Shown here piece after piece: positions 44,001 to 59,000 of a stretch of DNA of 64,000 nt. The stretch is from the NCBI RefSeq assembly GCF_964355755.1, contig NC_092671.1, positions 15,230,501-15,294,500 of the forward strand, given 5' to 3'. A model generated the notes under the pieces. The model was not told the DNA's origin. It was given only the letters and a program-made list of their open reading frames with translations, and searched no databases. A program made the position numbers and the translations under genes. The first letter of the stretch is position 1. Each line of letters opens with the position of its first letter. This DNA comes from Antedon mediterranea. Taxonomy: Eukaryota; Echinodermata; Crinoidea; Comatulida; Antedonidae.

Positions 44001-47000
44001 TTGTTTAAAACAGGAATTTATGTACTTTAAAAAAAGTAAAATTCTTTCAAATGCATTCTAAATATCAACTTTAGGAGAAAAAGTATTGATCTGAGCAATT
44101 GGATATATCAATGTTTAGGGATTTTATGAGTAATATTGTATTTTGCATTTGTTTGTTTTTTAATAGAACAAATATTGTCAGTATGTTGCATTTCAGAGTA
44201 CTGTATATTAATTTGTTATCAGCTCACCCTGTCACTACGCACAGCCCGTTTGAGATTCTTTTGATTTCGTTCAAAATCAAGGCGAGAGAAGATGATAGTT
44301 TGCTCGATATCATAAAGAGAAGCTCTGGACACTGGTTTAGATGAACCATTCAATGCACCTAGTTCACGCTGTAGCTCCTGAATCATATCTTGCATTTCCA
44401 TCATCACAACAGTATTATGACTGAAATATAAAAATGAAATATTCATTGTTACATTCTAAATTTTTCAATGTCTTCCATTTTACTGTGTCTACAATACTCA
44501 CTATGTATGTGTAATAATCATCAGTGAGTTTTCCTAATCACATAAAAAAACAGGATTTCATTTTAAAATATCTCCTTAATCTACTCAGTTATTTCTTTTA
44601 AATAATATTTTCATTAATCCAAGGTTTAAGCATTTTTTTGGCCACTATTATACAAATTAACAAAAATAGTTTTACACATCGGTCTTCGCTAATTGAATAC
44701 TTACTTTAGTTTCTCTTCATATTCTTCTCTTTGTTTTTGACTGTCTTTCTTCCTATAAATAATCACAATCAATTTACTAATTTAATTAATCATTGAGGTT
44801 TGATTGTAAATTGTCAACTCCTATTTAGTGGACATTTTGCTGTGAAACAAATGAGGAGGAATATGTTTCAACAATACGGTCAACATCTATTCAGGGGATA
44901 CATCTTGTAACAAGTAATTTTGTTGGGTTCTGAAGGTTTCCTCTTAATAGGAGTTCTACTATATTTGAACAATAATAAAAAAAACAATAAAACAGAACAA
45001 AGCGCAGATATATAACAAAGCAGAAATTCTTCACGCACATGTTATCAACTCCAAAGACTTTTGAGTATTATATGAACCCCTATTAGGACATGATTGAATT
45101 CACTTTTGGTAATAGAGAGGTTTCGCAATCTTACGAATACGATAACGGATACGTCACGCACACGTATTCGTTTTCGTAAGTCATAAAAAGTCTGTTTCGC
45201 AAGGCAACGAAATATTGAGGCGCGTCCAAAATATGACTGCGGTAAATTTGAGCGAAGCGCAGGTAGGCCTACGTGTTGCTTGGTGCTTGGCTGCCTAGGC
45301 CTAGCGTAACATCAAAGCGAGTGAGGACTTTAAAAACTGCTATTTATCAAAATTGACTTGGCATTTTAGTAAATTATTTTAGTAAATTACTTTCAATAAA
45401 TCTATAATTATATTATAATCATGAATCATTCCTGATTCAAATGCAAAATGTGCAAAATAGATCAAAAACTATACTCGTTTTGTAGTTATGAATATGACTG
45501 GTGATATTCGTCAACACGAATACGCTTTACGAATATGAAATGGGGATCAGCTCAAAAGTTTCACAAATGTATGACGTATCCGTTTTCGTTATCGTATTAG
45601 TAAGGTTGCGAAACCTCCCTAATTGCTAATTATACCTAAAAACTTTACTTACAGCTGTTCATTTTCGAGTTGCAGTTCTTTGGCATGGTCACCATCTATT
45701 GTGGTTGCCATACTGGGCTCCCTCTCTATATTCAACATGCTTCTTTCTCGATCCATACTGGTGGATTTGGATGACTTTGATGGTAAAATAGATCTGAAAG
45801 TATCACCTCTTGACAGAAGAGAAGACACAGCAGGCTCCTATTGAGTACAATAAATAAAATGCTAAACTAAAAATAACTTATTAAATCAATGTTATAAACA
45901 GTGTAACTGTGCCATAAAAATAAACAATTGAACTAAATGTTTTACTTACATATGGTGAGTGAAATACAGCATTAATAATGTAAGTAGCTTCTTTTAAGAC
46001 TATAAAAAAAAATTATTTATATGATAAACATCTTGAGACAAGGAGACCTTGTATATTAATTATACAATTGATTGTGTGTATATTAACACAAGTATGTACT
46101 TTCAATAAAAGAAAAATAACATGTACTTACAGTGATGTGTATTTAATGTCATCTCTTCAATCTGATTTTGAATGTTCTTTTCATCTGAAAATGGCATCAT
46201 TTTTAAATCAGATAACTGTTCTGATGCTGACATCATTTCTGTAATACAAATAAGATTAAATAAATCAATTCAAGCCAAACAAAAAACAAATATTTACTAA
46301 GTAACACAAAGAGTATTATTAAATCTTTCTTTTAGCACCACAGTATAAACTCTTCTTTGGGAAATCCCTCTTTATAAGACAACACTGTTAAAATTGGGGA
46401 CACTTTCCTGTGAAACAAACATGAGGAATATATTTAAGCACTATTGCCAACGCCTATTCAGGGGATACACATATTATTGAGGAGATTTTGTTGGGTCCTG
46501 AAGGTATCCCCTTAATAGGAATTCTACTGTACTTTTGATACAAATTAATGTTTTCAAACATACAGTATTCTGAAAACTGCTCATTAGACCCTGTCTACTC
46601 TATCAAAATTTAAAAATGTGATGTGCCCATATATGGACACGATGATGTCATATCACTACCATATTTGGGCACACTTTTTTTTGTCAAACTAGTCTGATAG
46701 TGTAGAAAGAGCTTTAGACTAGTGTCTGGTTTTGGTTGAGTTGAAAGCATTGGAAGTACAAACCTTTATCTGAAAATAGCTGTATCAATGAATCTTTGAA
46801 TTCATTTATGAAATCATACGTCTTCAAATAATCAGAAATTACAGGATTCTCCTTAGCTGCCAATGACAACCTAGCAATATTACAAATTAATTGATTCATA
46901 ATATAATTATTTGTTATGATATTTTAAATATATTTATTCATCATTTATCACATAATCATGTCAGTGAGAATACTGTAGTATGTAGGCCTGCAGTGTTTAA

Positions 47001-50000
47001 ATAAAGATGAATAATGAAATGGGATCTCAGGAAACCTGGAAGTTTTTTTATAGGTACTAAAAACTACTAAATTTAAATGAAATTTTACACACAATTGAAA
47101 AAACATCTCAGACAATTAATGAATTGATCAAATGTTACAAATCCAGTTCCAAGTTTTGCAAGCACTTATGTTTGTTGGCAGGTGGTTCAAGAGATGGGTG
47201 ACAGAAATGGGATGTCACAAAGGTTGTATTCATGATACTATTATAAATATACATTTGACAAACACCATCATTTCAAGAATATTTATTATTATAGATATGT
47301 AAAAATAAATAAATCACTTACTTAGAAAGACTACTGGATGAAAATGAATAAGGAGAAGTTGCAATGTCCACCTTTGTTACTTCACCTAAAATGATAATTA
47401 CACACCAGGGTTTGAATATTCAACATAGACAATTAATGTGACTGTTGAGGCATGTAGGCATGAATGAAAAAACAGGAAATAGCATCTAAGAGGTAAAAAT
47501 AATAAACACAGCATTCTAAGGGGTTAAAATACTGATAACATATTATGTAATGAATATTTTCTTTACTTCTAAGGGTTAAAGTGTAGAGGTAAAAACCAAT
47601 TTCATTTTTGTAATTAAACTTTTGTCTTTTGGAAACTCAGTCTTGGCTTACTTGAGATTCCACACATAAACATGGACTGTAACAAGGCCTTTTCTTATGA
47701 TCTTTTTTTTCTTACTTTATGTGGTACAATAACAAAATTTAAAAAAATTTATTATAGTTTTATATCAAGAGTAAAACATTGGTTATCTTTGGTTTAACAG
47801 TAGTATTATAATTATTACTATACAATTACCTTCATTTTCAAGCATTCCTGGAATAGTAGTGTTAGTTGTAGCTGTAACCGGTCGACTAGCACTCAGTAAC
47901 GAGCCATGCATTGATGTTCCTTTGGATCTACGCTCTACTATGTCTGCTTTGCGTTGTTCCAATTCTGCTTTGTATTTTTCATACATTGATCTTTGGCTAC
48001 TGGCAGAAAATGGACGTTCACTCTCATACTCGGAAGCATTGCCAGTTGCTAAGTTGGAAACCTTAAAAAAGAATAACATTTAGTTTATTTAAACAGAAAA
48101 ACTAATTAATTGCTACATTGACCCACCACCAGCCTGCTTTGCTGCCACCTAACTAAAGCCCAACTTACCAACCGGTCCTCTTTTAAATTAAATATCAATT
48201 GCAGAGAGAAGTGATATTAAACCACACTGTAGATCACATGGTCTATAGTTTGAGAGATCTTTAATTTGACGGAAACCGGCTTTTATAGTAATATAAGGCA
48301 AAAGCCAACAATTAAAAACATGAACTGTAAAGGAACATTTTTAGTATTTCATGCATTAGTATGTTAGAAAACCCCAAAACCATTTTTATATTCTTATTAC
48401 CAACATAGCTTTAATTAATACCCTTCAATGCACCATGCATAAAAACACATTATAAACACAAATAATTAGGCATATTTATAACATTAATAGCTTACTTTAA
48501 ACCAAACATATTAACTTAATAAACATTCTATATAAACAACATGCACTATTACAGTAGATCAGGCTCATTTTCACTATTTTTCATTTAAAAAAATTAATTA
48601 CTATTATTTGTTGTTGATTTCCTTGACCTGTTATGAGATATAAAGCTAAGTAGTATGTAGACATACAGTTTGTGGCGGCTTACTTGTTACAACTCTGATG
48701 GATTGGCATATAGGAAATAAATCGGAGAGAAACAAATGTTATAAAAACAGTAATACTTCTATTAATTACAATAGACACGTTTCGCGCTCGCGAGGTCACC
48801 GTCAGTTTGACCTTTTAGTGGGTATACAATGGTAAACAAACACAGCGAGAGGTATGTTAAAGCATGGGAGAACTGAGAGATGATCATCTTAAAAAGCAAT
48901 CGTCAAAACTAGCCTTTTGATGGAATGGCATGGTAAGGATGTTATTTATTTTCTAAACTTATGTTTTATATTCACTGTAGAATTATTTGGGCATTTGGTT
49001 CGGAATCATCGACTTTATTTATGTATTGTCATTTTTGGTTTGACACATAATACATATATATTACGGTGCATTTAATACATGTTAACTGTTGATTTTATTT
49101 ACAAATGTTGCGTAAATATATTAATTATTATCTTTCATTCTTCTTCATGCTCCTATTGCATCTTCCATGTATTATGTGATGTTCTTCGGCGCTTAAACAG
49201 ACACCCAAGCCTCCTAGGCCTAGTAGACGAAGTATCGCATCAGGCAACGCCACCGGGCGGGCGGAGAGACCCGAGCACGTCGTGGACGTACCTTTCCTTG
49301 AACAATTTCCAAGATTTTGCGCCACTATCCTTCGGAGCCGACGCAAACCACTCAGCAAGTGTTTGAAAATTAAAAACAGGAATATTATTCAGTGATTTTG
49401 TGTAGTTAAATTCACGATTTATCCAACATATACAACATTTATGATGCACCTTGCAACAAAAGCACTCGGCAGTCGCCATTTCGCTATGCTTCAACACGCA
49501 CTAGGCGAGAGGTGTTCGGTTTGTTTACAAATCTATACCCACTATTTCTGATTGGTCGCGAGCGAGAAATGTGTCTATTGATGACACAAAATGCATTACA
49601 AAAATGTCTTGATATTCATTAAAATAAAAACTACTTTCTAGGTTTATCTTATTGGTGCAGTTCATACTCAACATTCTGTGGTTTCTGCAATGCTAGAGTT
49701 TGTTGATTTTCACAAAAGCAACCCATAAAAAAACAAATATATTAGACAAAATGTTGTTTATCAAAATGTTTTGTTACGCAAAAATGTTTGACAATGAATG
49801 GGTCATGTACTACGAGCATAGGAGAAGCTTTGTTCCTAGCAAAATAACTTACTTAATAAATGTTATGTAATGATGCTGAAAAACTTAAAAGCAAACCTCA
49901 GATTAACTGCATTCATGTTAGTTATTTGTATAGTTTGAATTAGTTAATACATTTCAACCCATCCAAGATGCATCTCTTACCCACAATGCATCAATTTATT

Positions 50001-53000
50001 GCGCTAGAAGCAACCCACACAGTTATCCATGCATTGCTGTTCCACTTTAATAACTATTTGTGTTATTTAAAGTCCAAATAATCAGCATTATATTAGGTCC
50101 AATATACTTTAAATTAGTAAAGATGCAGCAGCAACAATTGTAGATGCACTTCTTACCCACAATGCCGCAGTTTGTTGATCATTATCATGTGACATTGACA
50201 CAGAGAAATGAGGGCTAATGACTTCACTGTGTGCTTGAGATATTTGATCAAACTGTTCAACTTCTTTTTCTGGATAGCTCACCGCATCATTAACAATAAG
50301 CGGTTCAGTTTGAGTGTCAACATCGACATATTCCTTGAATAATTTCTTAAGGAGGAAGTCTGATATGTCTAAATCACTCGTAAGGAGATTGTATAGAGGA
50401 TGGTGACGCTAAAAGAATTTTACAGACAAAAGTGAAGTGTTTACATTTTACAGTACAATATTAAGTAAAAAAAACAAAGGACACAAATAAATATACTGTG
50501 AAAACGTAATATTGTATAGTGATAATATTAAGGTATAGAAAAAAAAAGTCAATACAAGTCTACCCTTTACATGGCACCACTTTAATATGGCATGTCTTGA
50601 GTGGTAAAACGCATTGATTAAAATGTATGAGTAAAGGATTGACCGAAGCTGGAAATAGTTGTACTGAAGAACCTAATACAGAGTTGAGAACACATTTTAG
50701 AATGGCAAGAAGATAAGATAAGGTGATATATGTATGAAATACTTACAGGAATGGAATCAACAGCAGTTACTTCTCTGGAATTCAACTGGATTGATATACT
50801 GTCTGCTGAAGCTTCAGTGCCATCTTCAACCTGCTGTAAATGTGGAATGATGAATGAATGAAACTGAATGAACAAACTAAATATTTAGTTGGATGAAAGA
50901 GCAAATGTATAGTATTTGATAGGAACTGCAAAAAAATCATTAGGTTTGATGAAATGGCACAACAGCAAAGACCAAAACGCGTAATAAACTTCTTTGCTAT
51001 CATGTCAAATTCCGAACTTGTGGTAGTTGCCAAAACTATCACAATATCAATTAGCATATACACATGTGTGGATATGTATCACACTCTAGTGCATCACCGT
51101 ATTTAGTACTACATTTAAAATCCCCTAAAGTAGATAATCTGTACCTTTATCTTGTCACTTTTTTCGTCAACATTAGGATCTGTCTGAACATATGTTGATG
51201 ACATTTCTCCTTTACGAACAGTTAATGTCACTTCTCCTGCTTCTGATATCTCTGCAAATTCAACCTAATGAAACAAATTTCATTAATTACATCTCCACAT
51301 TTGAAATCAAAGTACATAATTACATCACTTGAGTTTAACCAAGCAATCCTCATTGTGTTTGTTTAATGTTATTTCCTACCTTAGCTTATACAAATAACTT
51401 TATAATCCTATATTATAATAATTACTAACAGAAAAAAAATAATATAGATTGTTATTTAAATATTATTGGTTGAATTAAAAATATCTTTGAAACAAAATTT
51501 GTTCATACATAACACTATAAAAATTGATATGTTTTTTTTTATCTAAATAAAGACTACATTTGTGGTTTATATTTCTTAGCAGTTTTTGTTTAGAATTAAT
51601 TATGTTTAAAGCTCTGTCTACACTATCCAACTTTATGTGACAACAAATGTTAATGTGCCCATATATGGTCACAATGATGTCACAACACTACATATTTGGG
51701 CACATCACACTTATTTGTCAAACTTGCTTGATAGTGTAGACAGAGCTTAAAAGACAATGGGCACGATTGAGTATGTACAGACTTGGCACTTACAAGTTTT
51801 GCTTGTTCATTAACAATATCTTCAAGTTGCGCCATAGCTCCGTCAGCTTCCTTCTCTGCGTCATTCTGTAATTTCTGAGCTTGTTCTACCTGCACTGTCA
51901 ACACTTGACGTTCCTTTTAAAAATATATATTTAATTACAATAATTACAAATGCATAATTTTAAATGGTAAAAGTATAGAGTTATTAAAAAGAAAAAAGAA
52001 ATTATTTTTTTAAAGACAATTGCAAATTCTGATTTTACAGACATTCAAATTAACTATTAAAGATTAGAGACAATGACATGTTTTACTTACAGAATCCCAT
52101 TTTTGCTGCCTATCAATCAACTGCGATCGTAGCTTTTTAACTCTGGTATGGTGTTCTTCTTTAACAGTTTTCAATTCATTTGACAGTCCACGTATTACCA
52201 TTAAACTCTGTAAGATAATTTAGACCAGGCTAGAATTGAATAAACTCATTATGTAGAGTATTTATAATTTGTTTACATATTTCACTACTTTACAGATAGG
52301 TAGTGATCCCTTCACATACAGCAACATCCATACATAAAAGGCATATTAACTCAAAATCCAAATTTGATTCATAAAAAGTCTCAGAAGAGTTTGTATGTCA
52401 CAAAAGTCAATCATTCGGATTTGAACCGTTGCCCTTACGAATGGAAGGTGAGCATCTTACTATTATGCCATATCTTACCTCTCCTCTGTAATGCTTAAAG
52501 GCTGATGATAATTGCTCAGGTGGTACTTGTACCCACTTCTGCTCATCTTCCAATGCAAATTTGTCTTCAAATGGTATTTCACTTACAGGCTCTAAGTTAG
52601 ACTTGGTTCTTGAAACCTTTCTAGGCGTTGATGACTTGCTACCATCTAAGTCTAACAAAGATGAATTAAAAAGAAATATCAGATAATTTCTTTTTTTAAT
52701 ACTTTATACAGGACTGTAAAAAGCTAGTGGTAATATATTCAATAATGTGTAGTACATGTAATGTGCAGTGGTGGATTTTGTACTGTAGATCATGTTAAAA
52801 ATGTATTGTGAAAATATACTACAAATACACCTGACAAAATAAATAAAAATACATTAAAATGACAATACCTTTTGTTTGCACTGATTTTAATGACCCTTCT
52901 TTAGGTGTTGAAGGTGCTGATGTTTTAAGAGAAACCTGCAAAAATTGTAACAATAATATGTATACAGTAAGTATTTTTTATCAAAAGACACTTTTATCGC

Positions 53001-56000
53001 TACTTCTTTAATTATTAAATTCATAATCCCAGTACAGTATAAACTCTACCTCTATAACTCCTATTTAGGGGACAGTTCCCCACGAACTGAACGTGAAAAA
53101 AAAAGTGTTTTTACACTAGGGCCTTCTCCTATTCAAGTGACAGTCCCACTTTATTGGGCCCTGAAAATGTTCACTCAACTTAATAAGGGTTGGACTGTAT
53201 ATTCATTTACCTTTTTGATTGATGATGAACCAAATGTTGATTCCTAAAAAATTAAACCAATTTTAAATCAATCATTATAGTTAACAAATTAAATATTAAA
53301 ATTACATAATACTTTTGAAATTATTGTAGTTCACGATGTATTAATTTTTCCCCAAAAACATAAAAAACTTTAATAAGTAATGATTACCTTTTTTCTCAAA
53401 TTAGAACTGCGTTTTTGACTAATGTTAGTAGACTGCCTGCTGACTCCTAATGAATCTTGTTCATCATCAGAGTCGGACGCCCAGCTCCTCACTCGGTTTA
53501 CAGAATTCTCCTAGAAAACATCAATTATTAGACTTAAAACAGAATAAAAAACATACTGACTTACTGGAGTATAATTTACAGGGAAAGACAGATAACAACA
53601 ATTGAGGTAGTTAAAAAACATAGCCATTGCCAACATTTAAACAAGATTTAATTGATAAGAATGAAAATTTTACGTTCATATAAGCATACAAAAAAAATGA
53701 TTACAAAAACTGTACATTTACTTGCAAACATTCCTACAATTAAACAACTATATCATTATCAAAACAAAAATATATAACAGGCACACTGTACATTTATACT
53801 AATCATTTATACACTGAAAAAGACAAAACAGTGTTTAAAAACAACGTACAGTAGTAACTTTATAAAAGTAAAAACATTATAGCAATTATTGGGAAAACTA
53901 GCTCTATGGATAAGCATAGCACAATAAAAAATAGAATACAAAATAAAGCATTAAAAGTAACAAAATTATACCGATCAATCAGGCATGCAAAATAATAATT
54001 ACAGCTTGCAAAAAAAAAATAACCATGAGAAGCATCTACAACATAATATATTAAACATTTTACAGGGAGACTGCTATTTGCACATAAGGTTGGGTTCCAT
54101 GCAGTGGGTCACATGGCCTTACCCCCGATGACGTGGAAGAGCGACGAGAAGAAGACGAAGATGATGATGAAGACGATAACGTTGGAGACGAAGGCATAGA
54201 AGAAGTCGAGGAAGATGCCTTTGAAATACCAGAGCCGTTATGCTCCTCCTTGGTTAAGTTAAAATTAACATTCACTGTTAATAATATTACTTTTAATATT
54301 GCTAATTAATCTACTTTTTCCCCTTAAATTTTATATGTTTCTTGTGCTCTATAAAGTGTTAACATTGAAGTAGCACATTTTTATATTTTTTTTCCAATAA
54401 TATTCCTTAACACCTTTAACATTTATTTGTTTAAGACCTCTTTAAATTAAAGAGTTTTTTCGTTTATAAATTTAATTTTTATATAAAAAGAAATAAACCA
54501 ATAATAATGATACTGACCTCAATCTGGTCTAGTTTTTCTGTGTATTCTTGCTTTATTTTTTCTACTTCTTCTTCATGTTCCTTGTTAAGTTTAGCAATTT
54601 CAAGATCATGTTGCTTCTGTAGACCTACAATAAAACAATAGAAATTATGCTAAGATACTTAAAAAAGGGGTGTTAAAGAATTACAGAAAAGATTCTTATA
54701 GAATCGTAACAGGAAAGAGAAAAAAAAGCACTATGTATTGTTTGCAATGAAACTTATGCAAAGATACTTTACTATAAATAATTCTTACAGAATCTTGAAT
54801 TGTTTGTAAATGTATATATACAAAATAATTGATTGAAATTAATTTGAAAACAAAAGATAAACAATTAAAGAAATGTTAATATAATAATATACAAATTATC
54901 ACCTTTTCTTGTATCCTCAAATACCACTTGGGAACCAGAAAATTTATTTTCAAGTTTGTTAATTGCCAACTGAAAAATAAAACCACCAATGTAAATACAA
55001 AAATAAACTCACCAGTCTGTCCATTGCCTTTGATAAAAATATCTAATGCCATTTAAAAATCTATTCAATTACATTAAAGATTTTAGATTACAAAATGGTA
55101 GAACTGGTATAAAATAGAAAGCTGTTAACTTTATAGGAATGTCAAGGGAGGTTATTGTAACGGTTTTGTCTCCTAGCAGTTCATAACCAATAACAACGTT
55201 TAAATGAAGATGCTGTTTATGTAAAGAAAAAAACAAATGACAAATCAATAGAATTAGCTTTAAAAAGTCAACATAATCAGGTTAAGAAAACAATAGGGCT
55301 AGAAGTTGATACAGTAGCAGATTAAAGAAATCAATACTTCGTGACAATGTGAACATGACTATCATCTGTTGCATGATAGAGGGCTCAGTTCAATAAATAA
55401 ATGTGATCATAAGCTCATCACATGCACTAAAATTAATAGCAAAAACAATCTGTTAGTACTTAGATGTGCTGTGAACAAAATTAGCTATGAATTAAACAGA
55501 TAAATAATAAAAATAACATGTTTAAAGCACAAACATTTCTGATTCTCAAATAAAATATGTACAAAATATTGGTTGAGTATCATAGTTGTTTAGATAGTTT
55601 AAAGAATAAATACAATGCATTTGACGAGTATAAAATAAAGACGCCAATCAACAGCAATTATACATAATTAATTATTTGTGTACACTGCAATAACAGAGAA
55701 TGGTAAAAATAGTAGAACCTACTTGGTGTTTTGACTGTTAAGAATGCAGAGGTTGAAGAGAAGTAAATGGACAAATTAAGATAAAATATATAAATAATGT
55801 CTTCAATAATGAAACACTAATATAAGCAATAAAACATTTAAATTATCAAAATAAGAAATAATTAACTTGCAACGACTGAACTACATAGAGTTAAGTTCTG
55901 TCCATACTATCAAACTAATTTGAAAAAAAAGTGTGATATGCCCAAATATGGTACTGATATGACATTATCTCCATATATGGGCACATCGCAATTCTTGTCA

Positions 56001-59000
56001 CATAAAGTTTGATATTGTAGACAGAGCTTTAGTTTAAGTAATACACAAACGTTTTGAATAGAGGTGATAAAGAACATCATTCATGTCAATTTTTCTTCTT
56101 TAAACTATAAACAATAATTGACCATGTACACTTTTAATATATGATTGTTCGTTTAGTTTTAAATTTCATTTGTGATAGAAAACAATTTGTTAATATGAAT
56201 GGTGTTAAGTCAGAAATCGTAACCTCTGACACCGGTGTTCCTCAGGGTACTGTCAACGCACCTAAATTATATTCCTTGTATACGGCCGATTACAGATCTT
56301 TAAATGATGAGCTTTGCCCCGTTGTTAAATTCGCTGATGACACTTGTACTATTGGTCTCATAGTTTAACAATGATGAACATTATCGTAGCGAAATACAAA
56401 GATTTGTTAAATTTTGTGACGATAATTATCTCCAAATAAATGCATCTAAAACAAAGGAGATGATCATTGATTTTAGGACTAAACATAAATTTAATTTTCA
56501 ACCAATCACTATCAAAGGTAAAGAAATTGAAATTGTTGACCAGTACAAGTATCTAGGTATTGTTTTCAATGATAAACTGAATTGGGGAGACCATATAGAC
56601 TTCATCAGCAAAAAATTAAATCCCAGAATGTATTGTATGAGAACTTTATATAAATTTAACTCCTGTGATTTGATGTTACTTTCGTTCTATAGTTCCGTTA
56701 TATGTAGTGTTTGGACGTACTGCCTCTCCTGTTGGGCTGGTAATGTTACCGGAGGGAATAAAGGACGCCTTGAAACTTTCATCCGTCGGGCTGGTAAAAT
56801 GATTGGTCTGGAACTGCCTTCCATTACCGATGTGCACCTAGAACACCTCCAGAAAGATTTTGAACGCATTGAGTCGGATGCCTCTCATCCTCTCCACAAA
56901 GTGATCATAGACCAACTTAATCCAAGTGGTAGATTGAGGCTCCTTAGTGTGAAAACAAATCGATATGCCAAATCCTTTATTCCCTCCGGTATCATCCAGT
57001 ACAACAGAAAGTCAAGAAGATAATTTTATCTTGTATTTTTTGATGTTTTTATATGAATGGTTTTATGCTATATTTATTTTTATTGTGTTTTCTTGTTATT
57101 GTGACGAGCAATGAATTTCCTTTTTGAGGATCAATAAAAGTTATCTTATCTTATCTTATCTTATGATATTTAGTTTTTTTATATTTTGAGCTAGTCTATA
57201 TCCTACCAGATTATTTCAAATAAAGTTACAATTTAGCAGTCACCTTATATTAAAATAATAAATCATACATATCTTACCTCTTGTTGTTCATTGGTTGCTT
57301 TTAATTTAGCTATTGTGTGTTCCCTTGTATGTTCAACTTGTTGTAATGATAATTGAAGATCAGAAATTTGACGTTGCAACAAAACAATCTCATCTTCTTT
57401 ATCTTTTACTTCCTCTTTTAGTACATCAACTTCAGTTAAGTTTTTCTAAAAAGATTATTGAAAATAATAACTAAGAAATAAACAATTTTATACATGTATA
57501 AAAGAAACATTTTCAAAATATTAAAAGGCAGTTTGATATAAGAAAACTAAATCCAAATGCAAATTACTGGAAAAATAACAATCCTGTGGGCATCAGTGGC
57601 TGGATCTTAATGAAGATACAAAATAAAATAAGTAAAAAGCTAAATCAAACTGATAAAGTAAAACAGCCAGAAATATTTTCAAGCAACACCTTCATCAGTG
57701 CAAGTTTTAAACTAAAAATCTTTATTAGTAAATTTACGAGAATGGAGGCCAAAAAGAGCCTACCTTAGCCATCTCAGAAGCATGTTTCAAACGTTGAATT
57801 TCCAAGGTTTTCACATCAATCTGACGATATAATTTGGTCATTTGATCTTCCTTATCTTCAATTTCTATATCGCATAAAACACATAAATACTTAATTAAAT
57901 CATAGCACAATATTGCTAATAATCTAAAATATTCAATAATTGTGATAGAAATAGAAATGAGTTCAAGATTGCCACTGTATAATACCACACCATATTTTGG
58001 TTTTAGCTATTTTTTTTAGCAATCTTTAAAATACTTACCAGTTTGAGCTCCCAGTAGCTTATCTGTTAAACTCATTATGTCTTCTTTGGCCTGAAGAAGT
58101 GCCTTTTCCAATTTTTTCTTGCTCCTAACAAATAAATTTTTTTATTGAAACCATAGTGTAACAAGTACTATTTACGTATCGACAATAAATTTCAGCATCT
58201 TGATGTACCTCCTTTTAGACTGAAAATTTCCGAATATTTTGTTTCTGTTTCAGGACCGCGAATCTGGAATGATCTTGATGATAAACTAAAGCATTTTAAA
58301 TCTCTTTATACTTTTCGTAAAAATTTAAAAAAATATCTTATTTCTTTATACTAATTTTAATATTATTATGATTGTAGTACACTGAAAGTATCTATTTTTA
58401 TTTCATCGTTTTTATTTATTATTTTATGTAGTAAATTGTATTAGTTTAAATGTATGTGTATTGTTTCTGGGGTCTTTCTCGAGACAAGAAACTTGTTTTC
58501 TTCTAGAGAAGACCCCAAATGATGGCTTATTACTATGTTTTCATTTATGTGAATGTTCCTATAATTATATTATTGTATAATGCCATTGTTGAATAAATAA
58601 ATGTTTTTTGAACTTGAACTTGTTTATCTGTAAAGTGAATGTTCCTATTTGTCTTTTACATTTAAAACAAATATTTATATTACCATATAACATTTATTTA
58701 TTTCAACAATTTAACGAGAGTGGTCCATCCAGCTGAAGCTGATCATAGGGGAACAGCAGAACAATACAATCACATAAAATATAACAGTTGACAACAATTA
58801 AAATAAACTAGGTTGACTCACTTTGAAGCAGCCTTTCCACCTCCCATAGCCACCACGTAACGGACCATCTCCTGGTTGATTTCTTGAAGACGTTTGGAAG
58901 CTGTATCTGCTGTTTCCAAAGCATCTTGCACTTTGCTTGATAGCTCTTCTAATTCAAACTCTTGTGGGGGAGCATTGAACTCTTCTTCTAAGTTTGATGA

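Noticed and set aside
49079-49366. Plus-strand 95-codon frame
   Set aside because: It overlaps the minus-strand fragment within the CAATAGACAC element and has no splice context; the minus strand looks more protein-like.
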